A DNA stretch of 20,068 bases from Globomyces pollinis-pini (taxonomy: Eukaryota; Chytridiomycota; Chytridiomycetes; Rhizophydiales; Globomycetaceae), in the NCBI GenBank assembly GCA_025399215.1, contig MU621398.1:1-20068 (forward strand). Reading direction: 5' to 3'. Made by a program: the position numbers and the translations under genes. Within the stretch, counting starts at the first letter, position 1, and each line of letters opens with the position of its first letter. Shown here piece after piece: positions 1 to 10,036 of the stretch. A model generated the notes under the pieces. That model was not told the DNA's origin and did not search any database. It saw nothing but the letters and a program-made list of their open reading frames with translations.

Positions 1-1
1 A

Positions 2-52
2 GCTTCAATTGGAGGCAACCCAACTGACGCTGAATTATCTAATAGCCATTAA
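2..52 (+). CDS. possible C-terminal tail of a plus-strand gene cut by the left edge
   Basis: Frame 2 is open from the window edge for 16 codons and ends in TAA at 50-52. It lies 63 bp before the stop codon of the minus-strand SPT7 gene, a spacing like that of the other convergent pairs here. The tail reads ASIGGNPTDAELSNSH and I do not recognise it. A run this short can arise by chance, so this is only a candidate for the end of a convergent neighbour. Confidence 0.2.
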   Translation, partial: ASIGGNPTDAELSNSH

Positions 53-115
53 ACGATAATAAATTTACCATCTTCGACAGTTGGCAAAACTCTAATAATT
101 AACAAACAAAAAACA

Positions 116-3100
116 TTACTGGGCAACAATAGCACGACGTACACGACCCTGAATCGGTCGGTCTGCTTGGCGTTCCATATTTCGTTTCCACAATTCCGGT
201 GGAATCTACAAAATCAGTTGCAATCATGAACCTGTCCCATATCAACCCCAAATTCTTTCAAATTCATGAAATCGATATTCAAGTCTTGCAAAAATCGACC
301 ACTAACAAATCAATATCATTCGCAAAACCTCATAATTCCATCTTCATCTAATTGCACATCACCTTCCTCATCAGCAGACTTAATCAATTGCTACTGTTAA
401 TGAACAAAGACAAACCCCAAACTCTGTCCAGGCGGACTCCAACTTTCGACGCAAATCATATAGTTTTTTACCAAACCCTACTAATTCATGATTGATATAC
501 TTTTGTAACTCTCCACAATCGAGTATACCGAGCTCAACCAACACCAACGACAAAATTTCCTATACATTACTAAAACGAATAAAAAACCTCAATCGTCATA
601 TCATTGCCATGCTCGTCCATATACGCTCGCATCGTTTTGCCAGCCGTGAAAAGCAACTCCATAAAAATATCAGCAAATGTTGACAAGGCCGAATCAGTGA
701 CGCCTTACATTAGCATTAAGTGTATACTGTCGAATCCAGTGTGTGCAAGAATATGTCCCGATACTTGTTTAGCAAGGCCAATAGAAGACTCAAACGTAAC
801 CAACGGTTTTGGTAATGCTTCACGAGGGTATACACGAGTATAAGGTGTCGAAACAGGTAATGCCGTGACCGAATCCAAATCCACACCGTTCTACAATCAG
901 ATATACCACAAACCTGTTTGGACACTATAAAATTGTGGATTTCTTTGATTCGCTTATATTCTTTCACGTTATTCATCATGGTGGCATTAAGTCTGGAAGA
1001 GGTATCGTACTGAAATTCTGGGTATTCTGACATACTGGGCAATGGAGCAACCGGCACGCGACTACAATCAATAACAATCAATAAGTTACCGTTCTTCAAA
1101 CTCGTCCACAAAGAAATCGAGCATGTCGGAATGGAAGGGTGGGATATGTTCGCACGAAGGTGGAAAGGGCCCAAGTGGGTTGAACAATTCAGGACAATTC
1201 AATTTTTGTTTTTTAGATTCCAATTCAAGAGTTTCGATATCAAAATCAGAGTTGCTGAGGAAAATAGATCGTCGATGGGTATTGCGAAGTTTGAAATCAT
1301 TGATAGCAGCCAGATAGTTTGACATTGACTTCTCGGTCCGGATAATGGCCGGTCGCTCTTCAAATGGTAATTGAGTTTCCAATTCCCGTTGTTTCTAAGA
1401 CATTAATGATAATCATTACTCCATTTGCGATATGTTGTGTAATCGTGACTTCTTTCCATTTACGTATTAATATATTTGAATCATAAGTGGGGTCTTCCTG
1501 CATTTGCTGGCCTTGATGAGTGTTATCTACCGAACTTCGATGTAGTAAATCAATATCCATTGGTATATCAAACGTCTCACAAATGGAGGGTTCCAACTCC
1601 ATTTCAGTGGATTCCTGTACCATCTCTTCGATTTTTACATTTTCAAGAATCTCTTTTTTTACTATCGGCTCCTCCACAACTGTCACTAGGCCAATATCTG
1701 ATTTAACTTCTTCTTTAGGTAACAATGTAGTAAGTGGTTGTTTAATTGATTCTTCCGCCTTAACATCATCATCATCTAAGTATTAGGATTATAAAATATG
1801 AAAAACCTATAGTTAAAATAGTGTGAAGATACCTCCATCGCTTTCCGATGCTTCGCCTGATTGTACCAATATATCGGGAATCTTCTTCAACAACTCTGTT
1901 GATCTTCTTCTCATTGCCATTGCTCGCTTTCTATATATACTTTCCTAAAATCATGAATATTAATAGAATACTGGCATGGTATTGAATGTGAGACAGTTAT
2001 CCCAAATCAGGTCTAGATCTTTTACGAAGTCGGCCTTGCTAGCATATTCTAACGATTTGAGCTTTTTGGCCATCTATGATTAAATTGGTGGTAGTTACGG
2101 TAGATAGATCCATCGGGTGCTTGATGACTGGATGTTAGCAAGTATGATTACCATCATAATAGGTAGGTGCATCGCGTTTATTAACTGGTTTGAGAAATGG
2201 CTGTGAATGTTCCTGAACAATTAGGCGGATATTGATGCATACATGATAGTTTTTTAGGCTATTCAATACTTTTTCTAATGCTTCATATAGCTGTTCTTGC
2301 CCATCACGTTCATCATTTGCCTAAGATAAGCATTATAACACTAACCCATTTAGATTTACTTGGCGTCGCATCCGTTATTATCTTCTTGATGTACTTCAAA
2401 TTGGGTGGAGTTTGCTTTTTAATCATGGCCAACATGTACTGTTTATTTAGAAACAGTTATAAACCTTTAATCCAACCGGGGCATCAACAGCAAAGTCTTC
2501 AATCTAGTTGTGTGAGTTGGTTGAGAATACTTCTGGTTTTGGTGTCGCTTCTGGTGCTTCTACCTCATTATCTTGATTCATCAGATTTATATTAAGTACC
2601 TTGTGTGTTATTCTGCGAGACTACAGAGTCTGGTAGATATTTAATTATTAACTTATTACTGGGTTGATTGTGACCTGATTGTTTGTAATCATCACCATTA
2701 CCTGATTGACCTTGCTCAGACTTTTTTTCGTTGTCTAAAGTGAGAATTTATATAATACCTTGAACGCTATCAGTTTGGGTATCTTACTATTCAGTAAACA
2801 TAAAAACAAACTATTATTCTTGGACGAATCCTTTGAATTTTTTCTAGGAGAAGTTACAGGCGGAGTAGGTTCATCTATATCGTCGTGAGGCTGTATGCGT
2901 TAATTGGATGAACATACTTCATATGTGTGAAGAAATGGAATTAAATCTGCATCGTTTTCAAGAGTATAAAAGATGGAATCGACGGGAAGATATGCATTAT
3001 AGAAAGAATCAGGTATTGGTTGATCTAAGAATGTGAGACCTGATGAGACCATACCGAAACTGTCTACGTCCAAATCCTGAATAGAAGGAAGAAGAGATAA

Positions 3101-3478
3101 AGATGGCAGAATTGATGATTGGAGTTGCGGGTCCAATAATTGAGGTAAGAATTGATCCATGACCATGAAATGAATGAGGTATGCGAGCTCGATGAAGAAG
3201 TCTGTGGAGTTATCGGTGGGTAGGGTATCTGGAAGGTTGTGATTGGATCCAAAATCAGTAGGATTTTGAATGAAAGCCAAGAAGTCTGGTAGGTGAGTAA
3301 CAAAATGAGAGAGGAAAGCGAGCTGATCGTCGGATAAGTACAAACGAGCAGCACCAGTTCTAGCGAGTATAGATGCTATTTGAATCAACATACTATCATC
3401 CATCCGGTAGTTTTTGTTGTCATCCATCCAGTAGTTTTTACTTTCCTTTGTGTTGCTCCCATTGGTGCTGTTTGTCAT
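116..3478 (-). CDS. SPT7: SAGA complex subunit Spt7 (bromodomain plus histone-fold), 21 exons
   Basis: Spt7 is the nuclear scaffold subunit of the SAGA coactivator. Its bromodomain binds acetylated histone tails and its histone fold packs against other SAGA subunits. Spliced length is about 931 residues. Exons, 5' to 3': 3478-2918, 2890-2812, 2782-2759, 2734-2600, 2559-2531, 2503-2465, 2438-2346, 2320-2243, 2212-2152, 2127-2099, 2073-1972, 1944-1833, 1775-1420, 1394-1090, 1061-914, 890-728, 703-588, 559-416, 390-329, 301-232, 205-116. The segment before the bromodomain ([20 protein letters not shown]) and the bromodomain itself (about 321-435; [27 protein letters not shown] with acetyl-lysine-binding Asn407) are strongly Spt7-like. 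The histone fold spans about 755-845 ([23 protein letters not shown]), followed by [14 protein letters not shown]. The N-terminal 270 residues are poorly conserved. The splice sites of introns 4 (2560-2599), 15 (891-913) and 12 (1776-1832) have alternatives. SPT7 is head-to-head with the GH20 gene. Confidence 0.9.
3397..3444. repeat. two-copy 24-nt tandem repeat in the SPT7 N-terminal coding region
   Basis: Units 3397-3420 and 3421-3444 share CATCCATCCRGTAGTTTTT, with differences at the unit ends. On the minus strand they encode KNYWMDDN followed by KNYRMDDS, an eight-residue duplication near residues 15-30 of Spt7. It is in frame and outside any recognised domain. Confidence 0.75.
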
Positions 3479-3580
3479 TGTGGTAAATTTTGACTTGAAC
3501 TAAAAACTCTCGTCAAAGCCATTAACAAACTTACCATTATACTACCAAGTCCTACTATAATACTCTCAGTACTAAAGAAT
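3479..3580. promoter_or_regulatory. shared divergent promoter interval, SPT7 / GH20
   Basis: Only 102 bp separate the SPT7 start codon (minus strand) from the GH20 start codon (plus strand), so both promoters and 5' leaders must fit here or overlap the neighbouring coding sequence. I see no clear TATA box or palindromic operator. The call rests on gene orientation alone. Confidence 0.4.
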
Positions 3581-5329
3581 ATGACTCGCAAATACTGTCG
3601 GCCATGGCTTCTGATTCCATTGTTTCTCGTTGTCCTTGCTTCCTCCCTCCTCCTATACTTCCTGTCATCAAATAAGATTAACTTACAACCAACAAGCTCT
3701 TCTTTCTTAACCACTCGGAACTCTTCGGTACCAAATAATTTACTCTGGCCAAAACCAAATTCTCTCACTTATGGCTCGTCAACTCTTCATGTAAATCCTT
3801 CCATGTCCTTTTTACTGGGTCCAAACAATCCTGATTCAAAATTATTGACCTCGGCCATAAACCGAATTGCTAATTATTCTTTCAAAACAGGCTGTAGCAA
3901 TACCTCTCCTATTCTCAATCAAACTGTACTCAATTCAATCACCATTCATATCACTTCTGCCGAAAATAATGTGACCGTATTGTCATCCTCCGAATCTTAC
4001 AATCTCTTCATTCCACAAGATGGAACTGCTGCTTCCCTCGTTGCTGATGATGTTTTTGGTGCAATTAGAGGATTGGAATCCTTTTCTCAGTTGGTATCTC
4101 CCATCACCAAAGTACCTTACCATTTGCTACCTTGCACTTCTGAAACGGTCAATAACCCTGCTTTTGTACCTGGCTTTGTAATTCATAGTGCCCCTTGGAA
4201 TATCACTGATAAACCTCGATTCAAACATCGTGGAGTATTATTGGATACTTCACGAAATTACTACCCAGTAAAAACTTTACTGTCCATCTTGGATATAATG
4301 TCCTTTGCCAAAATGAACGTATTTCATTGGCACATTATTGACTCTCATTCGTTTCCTTTACAATCTGTTGCCGTTCCTCATCTGTCCAAAGGCGCTTACT
4401 CCCCTTGGCAGATTTACTCTAAGTCAGATATTGATACTATAGTTGCTTATGCACTCGAGCGTGGTATTCGAGTTATCCCAGAATTTGATATGCCTGGTCA
4501 CAGCTTCTCTTGGGGAATCGGTGATCCTTCCATCGTTGTCTGTGGGAATAAACAGCCATGGACCGCTTATTGCGCTCAACCACCATGTGGGCAATTAGAT
4601 ATTTCAAACTCATCCACCATCAGCATGGTTAATTCATTTCTGACTGAACAAGCATCGTGGTTCAGCGATCCACATATTCACCTTGGGCATGACGAAATCA
4701 ATTTGGACTGTTACAAGTCAGACTCAAAAATTCAAACTTACCTTCAAACAAAATCAATCACCCCTATTGACATGGTTCGAAATTTCACCAAATACATCAT
4801 ATCACATACCACCTCCTTATCCAAAAAGGCTATCTTTTGGGAAGAAGTGATCTTGGAGTTTAACACTCCCATCGACAAATCCAACCTTATCCAAGCTTGG
4901 AAAGGGACCCAGGCAGTCAAAACACTGATTGATAAAGGTTACTCAGTTATTGCTAGCCCTGCAGATGCATGGTATCTCGACTGTGGTCGTGGGGGCTACA
5001 TCACATCCGGTCAAACTTGGTGTAGCTACAATTCATGGACCACCATGTATAAGTACAACCCTACCACTGATCTACCACCACAAGCCCATCAATCCATTAT
5101 CGGTGGTGAAGTCGCCATGTGGTCGGAAATGGTGGATAGTGGTAATGTTTTGTCTATTATTTTCCCAAGGGCGTTTGCGGCTGCTGAGGCATTGTGGGGT
5201 ACTTATGATAAAGACTGGATGGAAGCGGTTTACCGTTTAGACCAGTTTGTGGATGTTGTTAATAAGCGTGGATTTGTCATTGGTGCGCTGTGGCCTCAGT
5301 ATTGCCGCAATGGGGGATGTTCTGTTTAG
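3581..5329 (+). CDS. GH20 beta-N-acetylhexosaminidase, membrane-anchored, intronless
   Basis: This enzyme (EC 3.2.1.52) removes terminal beta-linked GlcNAc/GalNAc from chitin oligomers and glycans using substrate-assisted catalysis. The 582-residue protein starts with a short basic tail and a hydrophobic segment (about 9-29, WLLIPLFLVVLASSLLLYFL), a signal anchor or uncleaved signal peptide. A GH20b-like N-terminal domain follows (NLLWPKPNSLTYG). The TIM barrel shows HRGVLLDTSRNYYPVKTLL, AKMNVFHWHIIDSHSFPL, RVIPEFDMPGHSFSW and the catalytic pair Asp371-Glu372 in HLGHDE; it ends with GGEVAMWSEMVD and FPRAFAAAEALW. Cysteines near the C terminus (YCRNGGC) fit a secreted fold. The usual second Gly of HxGGDE is His370. 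Length is typical of fungal enzymes. It has no introns, unlike every other complete gene here. Confidence 0.93.
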   Translation: MTRKYCRPWLLIPLFLVVLASSLLLYFLSSNKINLQPTSSSFLTTRNSSVPNNLLWPKPNSLTYGSSTLHVNPSMSFLLGPNNPDSKLLTSAINRIANYSFKTGCSNTSPILNQTVLNSITIHITSAENNVTVLSSSESYNLFIPQDGTAASLVADDVFGAIRGLESFSQLVSPITKVPYHLLPCTSETVNNPAFVPGFVIHSAPWNITDKPRFKHRGVLLDTSRNYYPVKTLLSILDIMSFAKMNVFHWHIIDSHSFPLQSVAVPHLSKGAYSPWQIYSKSDIDTIVAYALERGIRVIPEFDMPGHSFSWGIGDPSIVVCGNKQPWTAYCAQPPCGQLDISNSSTISMVNSFLTEQASWFSDPHIHLGHDEINLDCYKSDSKIQTYLQTKSITPIDMVRNFTKYIISHTTSLSKKAIFWEEVILEFNTPIDKSNLIQAWKGTQAVKTLIDKGYSVIASPADAWYLDCGRGGYITSGQTWCSYNSWTTMYKYNPTTDLPPQAHQSIIGGEVAMWSEMVDSGNVLSIIFPRAFAAAEALWGTYDKDWMEAVYRLDQFVDVVNKRGFVIGALWPQYCRNGGCSV

Positions 5330-5657
5330 TATATTATAGATAAAAAGATTTTCAATGCACATGTATTTTGGTGTCCGATTTTAAATGGCCACAGTTGTAG
5401 CTTTTAAAACTCATTTTGTAGTAGCTGTTAAAACTCGACTATCAGGTGTATCTAACATTGTTTTGATTATCACGTCTGGTACCGACATTCATGAGACTTC
5501 AACCACACAGATGAAAAGGAACATGGAAATACTCTATCACAGTATTTACCGAAAGAAAGAAACCATTTTTAACTCAGAATCCAAAAGTCCCATGTTTCAG
5601 TAATTGTGATACAAGACGTTTTGGAAAACTTTTCCCTCTAAATATTTGCTGTTGAAG
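5330..5657. other. 328-bp intergenic interval after GH20
   Basis: This interval holds the GH20 3' end and the promoter of the next gene. A 72-codon ATG-initiated frame (5385-5603, plus) is present, but its product has no recognisable domain and I do not call it a gene. Inside it, GTAGCTTTTAAAACTC and GTAGCTGTTAAAACTC form an imperfect direct repeat about 28 bp apart (near 5397-5437). Confidence 0.5.
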
Positions 5658-7609
5658 ATGATTGCATGGATGTTTTTAATGGACTTGATCAATGCACAGT
5701 CTTGTATGTCAACAAATGCAGTCTGTGTTCCTAACCAACCTGTTCTATGGAACAGTTCTTTTCCTGTTTATTGGGCCAGCAACATCTTGCCCATAAATGC
5801 CCCTGTGTCCATTGATTTGTATAGTGGTAGTTGGACTACTGTCTTGAATGGGCATATTCCTTGTCAATTGCCTGCTAATGTGGTCAAACTACAGTCATTG
5901 AGATTAACCAACACAACTAATGTGGATTCGAGTATATTTATTGCTACTGCTACGCTAGCTGCAGATTTTGATAGAGAATTGGCCAAGCTGGTAGATGCTA
6001 ATGCAGCCTTTTTCCTTCATTTAAAAGCTGGTGATGCTTGTTTGGATGGGGCGATTGGTAATTTATGTTAAAGAATTAAAGTGTTTAGAATTCACTAAAG
6101 ACCCTAACCTACAGAATTCAACTGTGTCTAACAATAGACCAACACCATCAAATACAAATCCACAACCTGTTCCTTCCTCAAACAATGAATCACAAAACCG
6201 TACGATTTCCACCATTGCCATTATTGCTGCCATCGTCATCGCAGTCATCATTTTGCTAATCTTCTTTGTTTGGTTTCTGGTGCACCGTCGACAACTTGCA
6301 TCAAAAGATGAACTAAAACCTCTCAATCCACAAACACCTTTAAAAAATGAAGATGTGATTCGTATTCATGTTATCGGTAGCGACTCACCAGAATCAAGTG
6401 AAAGGGCCCACATTAATGATAATCCTTTTGACCATACTAGTAATGCCAGCACCTTTTTAGTGGACCCAAGAGCAGAACGACAATCGAGTAATGCCACTAC
6501 GATTGAATTGGCAATAGAAAAGTTAGAAAACACCTTGGAAGCTTCTAAAAAAGTTAATGTGGGTAGTATTTCAGATACTGACGATGTTGATGATTTGAAG
6601 GATACACATTTCAAACGTTTACAATCGGAAGTTACTGCTAATAACCCTGAATCTGAATTGAATGCGAATGATATCCAACTGGATGGTTTGGTAGTTCCGA
6701 AACGACAAAAATCCGCATCACTAATCACTATTCAATCAGAACAAGTTCAAAACATACAACCTAATGATGCTGTGATTCCAGGACCCGGTTTATTAGTTCC
6801 TAGTCAACCACGGCCTTCGTCGCTACTGTCAGTTCATTCTGAGCAGGCAGAAATTGAAAAAGGATCGGATTATTTACGTAAACTGACGCCCTCTATCACT
6901 GTGAAATCAATTCATCAAACAAACGGTCAAAATGAAAGTAAATTTGGTCAGTTGCTTATTTTAGAATTCATGGATGATTATGAAATGTTAAAGAAAAATC
7001 CGGTATTGGGCATTCAGTTGATTCAGAACGCATCAGAAGATTGTAAATGTCGAGGAATTATGTTTGTGAAGGGTAATAGAATACATGAGCTAACCTGTAG
7101 ATGGACCATATATCGGGGGAGCGTTTGAGTTTGAAATAGAGTCTGATGTTGATTATCCAAATGCGCTGCCTAAAATCCGTATGGTATCTCCAATAGAGCA
7201 TCCAATGGTGGACCCTAAAGACGGACAAATGAATACAAATACCACTGTAGGATTCCAACAACAACACGGAGCATTACGTGAAATCTGTAATTATATCAAA
7301 TTAGTGTTGGAGATCAATACCGATACGCTTTGGGCAGTCAATTATTTCAAAAGCATTGCTAACCTGCATGATTCTACATCTGTCATCTCCAACCCAGCCG
7401 TTGTTGACCAGTATTTTTTATCTATTAACCACTAGATTTCTGAATGATCAACCTCGCTTTTTGGAAACCGCTAACCGATCTTGTGTGAAATCTTTGGCAT
7501 CCTTGTAAATTTCTTTTAGTCTAATTCTAGTGATGACATTGTCACTTTTTCTCATGAACCTTTGACAGTTAGTGTGCAACAGGAAATTCTAAAACGGATT
7601 TGTAATTGA
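5658..7609 (+). CDS. type I membrane protein with a cytosolic AKTIP/FTS-like inactive E2 (UEV) domain
   Basis: Exons 5658-6057, 6089-7072, 7101-7410, 7436-7504 and 7531-7609 encode about 613 residues. The order is a signal peptide (about 1-15, MIAWMFLMDLINAQS); an ectodomain of about 120 residues with paired cysteines and a PVYWASN/IDLYSG pattern weakly like Kre9/Knh1 modules; an Asn/Pro/Ser-rich stalk; one membrane helix (about 176-198) followed by HRR; and a Ser/Asp-rich linker. The C-terminal UBC fold starts near residue 420 (FMDDYEMLKK, GIMFVKDGPYIGGAFEFEI, YPNALPKIRM, EHPMVDPKDG). No cysteine follows HPMVDP, so it cannot be a normal E2. The tail after the fold (NPAVVDQFLNDQPRFLE ... CVKSLASFDDIVTFS ... 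EILKRICN) matches the AKTIP/FTS layout. Known AKTIP proteins are soluble parts of FTS-Hook-FHIP dynein adaptors. A membrane-anchored form is unusual, and its function here is inferred only. Confidence 0.78.
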
Positions 7610-8117
7610 TTGTTGGTTAATTCAATATAATTATCATTAATATTATAAAAACATAAATTGTGTCGGTGACAAAAACCTCACAAATCATCTGTATGTCTTT
7701 AAAAAAAAAGAACGTATCCTTATCAATTGGTTATCTTATTTGTAATAGTGTACATTGTCATTAACATTCGGTGAATGACCTGATGGAGATGAATGTTCAT
7801 GCTGATGTTTCATTAACACATGGACGAGGTACAATGCAGGTCATTGACGTTATCTTTCAGTCCATTTTGTTATATAAAGACGTGCAAGACTCTCTCGTTT
7901 CTTTTCAATTCGATTCAAAGACCGTATATCATGACTATTTCATTTCATTTTAATTAAAAACTGTGCTTGGGCGGATGAAAAAATGGTGTTGAGAAACGAT
8001 GTGCGACCACATTGGTTGAGACGAGTCTGTGAGCTATAATCCAAGCGTAAAATAGATCTTTTAATCATTGATTTTCAAAACAAAGGACATTTTTTTAGTT
8101 TAGTTTTTAACGGCAAC
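7610..8117. other. 508-bp intergenic interval
   Basis: The interval is AT-rich, with an A-run near 7701. It contains a 60-codon frame starting at GTG (7771-7953) with no recognisable product. I find no tRNA, repeat or conserved protein segment. It probably holds the terminator of the UEV-type gene and the promoter and leader of the Rua1-type gene; TTTTTTTAGTTTAGTTTTT lies just before the 8118 ATG. Confidence 0.5.
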
Positions 8118-9946
8118 ATGATTGTAGATGATATGTCGAATACGTTACCATCATTGAGACGGAAATCAAGCAAGGAAAAGGAAATAGCAGCTATTGATAC
8201 TTTATTGAGGTTATCACTTCAAGAAAAGAAGGCACCTTTGGATTCACTTTGTCAGGACTGTAGAAAGGTTAGTGATGTTATCATTTGTCCTCGTTGTTAC
8301 CCGGATCGATGGACATCATATCCTAGTATTCTTAGTCAACAATGGCCAGGTATAACTATTCATTCTCAAACTAGATTTCAATCCAAATATAATCAATCAA
8401 GAAATGACGGAATTCGTGTATCATTTCATCAAACAATATCATATCCATAACGTCACGTTGATTTGTCCACATACCAAGTTGAAGGTTTCCGCTATTCCTG
8501 TAGAATACTCCCGTCATTTCCTCAAATTGTTTACACAGTCGTTCGTCGATCACCTATGGCCTTATCGCACTTCTCGTCAACTCTCTCAGTTTGACTCGAT
8601 CACACATCGGAATCATCATCACTCTAGCGATAGCAACCATATGATTGATACTCTAGTACTTTTTTTTTTTAATTTTCTAGTCTCCTCCAAATTCTCCAAT
8701 GACTATCGTGTCACCCATCCTTCACAATCATGTGATCGGACAAAGAGAATCAAATTATGGCCATCAAACACAAACACCAGTCGGGAAACAACGATGTTAT
8801 CAACCCCACAATCGAACCCAACGAGTTGGATATCCTATACCAGTCAAGAAAATACCTGCTTCTCATTCAGATTACAATCGATCCAACGTACGTTTGAAGA
8901 ATATCCATCGATATTCCAGATCGGTAGATATTGATGGTTGGCCTCGCATAGGGGACAGGTCAAGTTCGATGGATGATTATTCAGCTCAAGATTGTCAATC
9001 AGGCTTTAGCAACTCAAATCCGATACCAATTTCGAAATCTTTTGATTACGATCGATCAAATTACCCGCGATATGCATCCTATGATCACTCCAACAATGCA
9101 CAATACTCGACCTTTCCATCTGATAGTCGCCATTCATCTGTTATAATGGACGTTCATAATCGTGGATCGGTTGAAAATAGTCGGCATTCGTTTGGTTATA
9201 CCCAACCATCCATAGATTCTCATTATTTTGATGGTTACGAACCAATGGTAGTGGAAGATGTTGATGACCGTATATCAATGGATCATCAATCCAATAACGA
9301 ATTTGACAATCGGCCTCGAAAACAGAAGAAGAAATCTGATTTTGATTTGTATACACCCACTTGGGTACGGTATCAAGGTACCAAGAAAGAAGGATTGTGT
9401 GATGAATGCAACCCTCCTCGTTGGTTTCTATTAAAAAATAGTTCATATTGGTATGAAACTTTATTGATTGATGATAGGTATCATAAACAATTTGTACATG
9501 GAATTTCATCACAAACAACTCTACAGTTCAAAAAACCAATTGAAACTCGTATGGTGTGGATGGTAGTATCTAACAATTCTGAACTTAATTATAATGAACC
9601 TTACTCGTCCACATCTATTTTCTTTGTGCTAGAAGGTAAATGTCATGTTTGCTTGCAATGGGAGGGATTGGTAAAGAAACGACGATGGGCACACTTATAT
9701 CCGAACTTTGAAACTTGTCGTGATATGCTATTAAAACAGCCTAATATTGAATTGGCAGTCCGTCCTCAATTGCTCGAACGTGAGCCATTAAAGATTTTGG
9801 TTGGGAAATGTATGGATGGTCAGATATACCTGCCTGAGGGCTTGACTCGATCTATTGTAGTTGTTCCTCAGGAAGATGACGTTATACGGAGTGGATTATG
9901 GTTCAGACATGCACATAAATGCCATTCTAATGGACTTGTTAATTAA
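8118..9946 (+). CDS. Rua1-type C-terminal zinc-domain protein (putative transcription regulator)
   Basis: Exons 8118-8349, 8375-8655, 8681-9450 and 9478-9946 give about 583 residues. The C-terminal part carries the fungal Rua1_C-like module: DLYTPTWVRYQGTKKEGLC, then Cys411-x2-Cys414 ... WFLLKNSSYWYHKQFVHGIS with His430-x4-His435. A second set, Cys483-x2-Cys486, pairs with WFRHAHKCH (His572-x4-His577). In Ustilago maydis, Rua1 regulates ustilagic acid synthesis; that target need not apply here. The N terminus has a separate C45-x2-C48-x8-C57-x2-C60 ribbon, and the middle is a low-complexity Ser/Asp/Tyr/Arg-rich region with a basic RPRKQKKK stretch. The third intron (27 nt) has no stop and keeps frame; its removal restores SSYWYHKQF. 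The start is the first ATG after the in-frame stop at 8037. The name rests on the C-terminal motif. Confidence 0.75.
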
Positions 9947-10036
9947 TTCTTGTGCAATACATTATATTTTATCTAAAAGCTTCCAACACTGAGCTCCTTT
10001 TTTTTTGCTAATGATTGAATTATCCTACATCTTTTA

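Noticed and set aside
2278..2595. 105-codon plus-strand frame
   Set aside because: It lies antisense over several SPT7 exons and introns that encode the conserved pre-bromodomain and bromodomain region; no domain is visible.
3475..3768. 97-codon minus-strand frame
   Set aside because: It is antisense to the GH20 N terminus and spans the divergent promoter; composition and position mark it as a shadow.
5385..5603. 72-codon plus-strand ATG frame between GH20 and the UEV-type gene
   Set aside because: No recognisable domain, signal or splice continuation into the next gene, and it contains a local direct repeat. It may be chance.
6063..6728. two minus-strand frames (87 and 120 codons)
   Set aside because: They are antisense to the membrane helix and linker of the UEV-type protein, whose plus-strand reading is supported by splicing and domains.
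7771..7953. 60-codon plus-strand frame
   Set aside because: It starts at GTG, not ATG, has no family resemblance, and sits in a probable promoter and UTR interval.
9141..9518. 125-codon minus-strand frame
   Set aside because: Antisense to the conserved Rua1-type domain; shadow.
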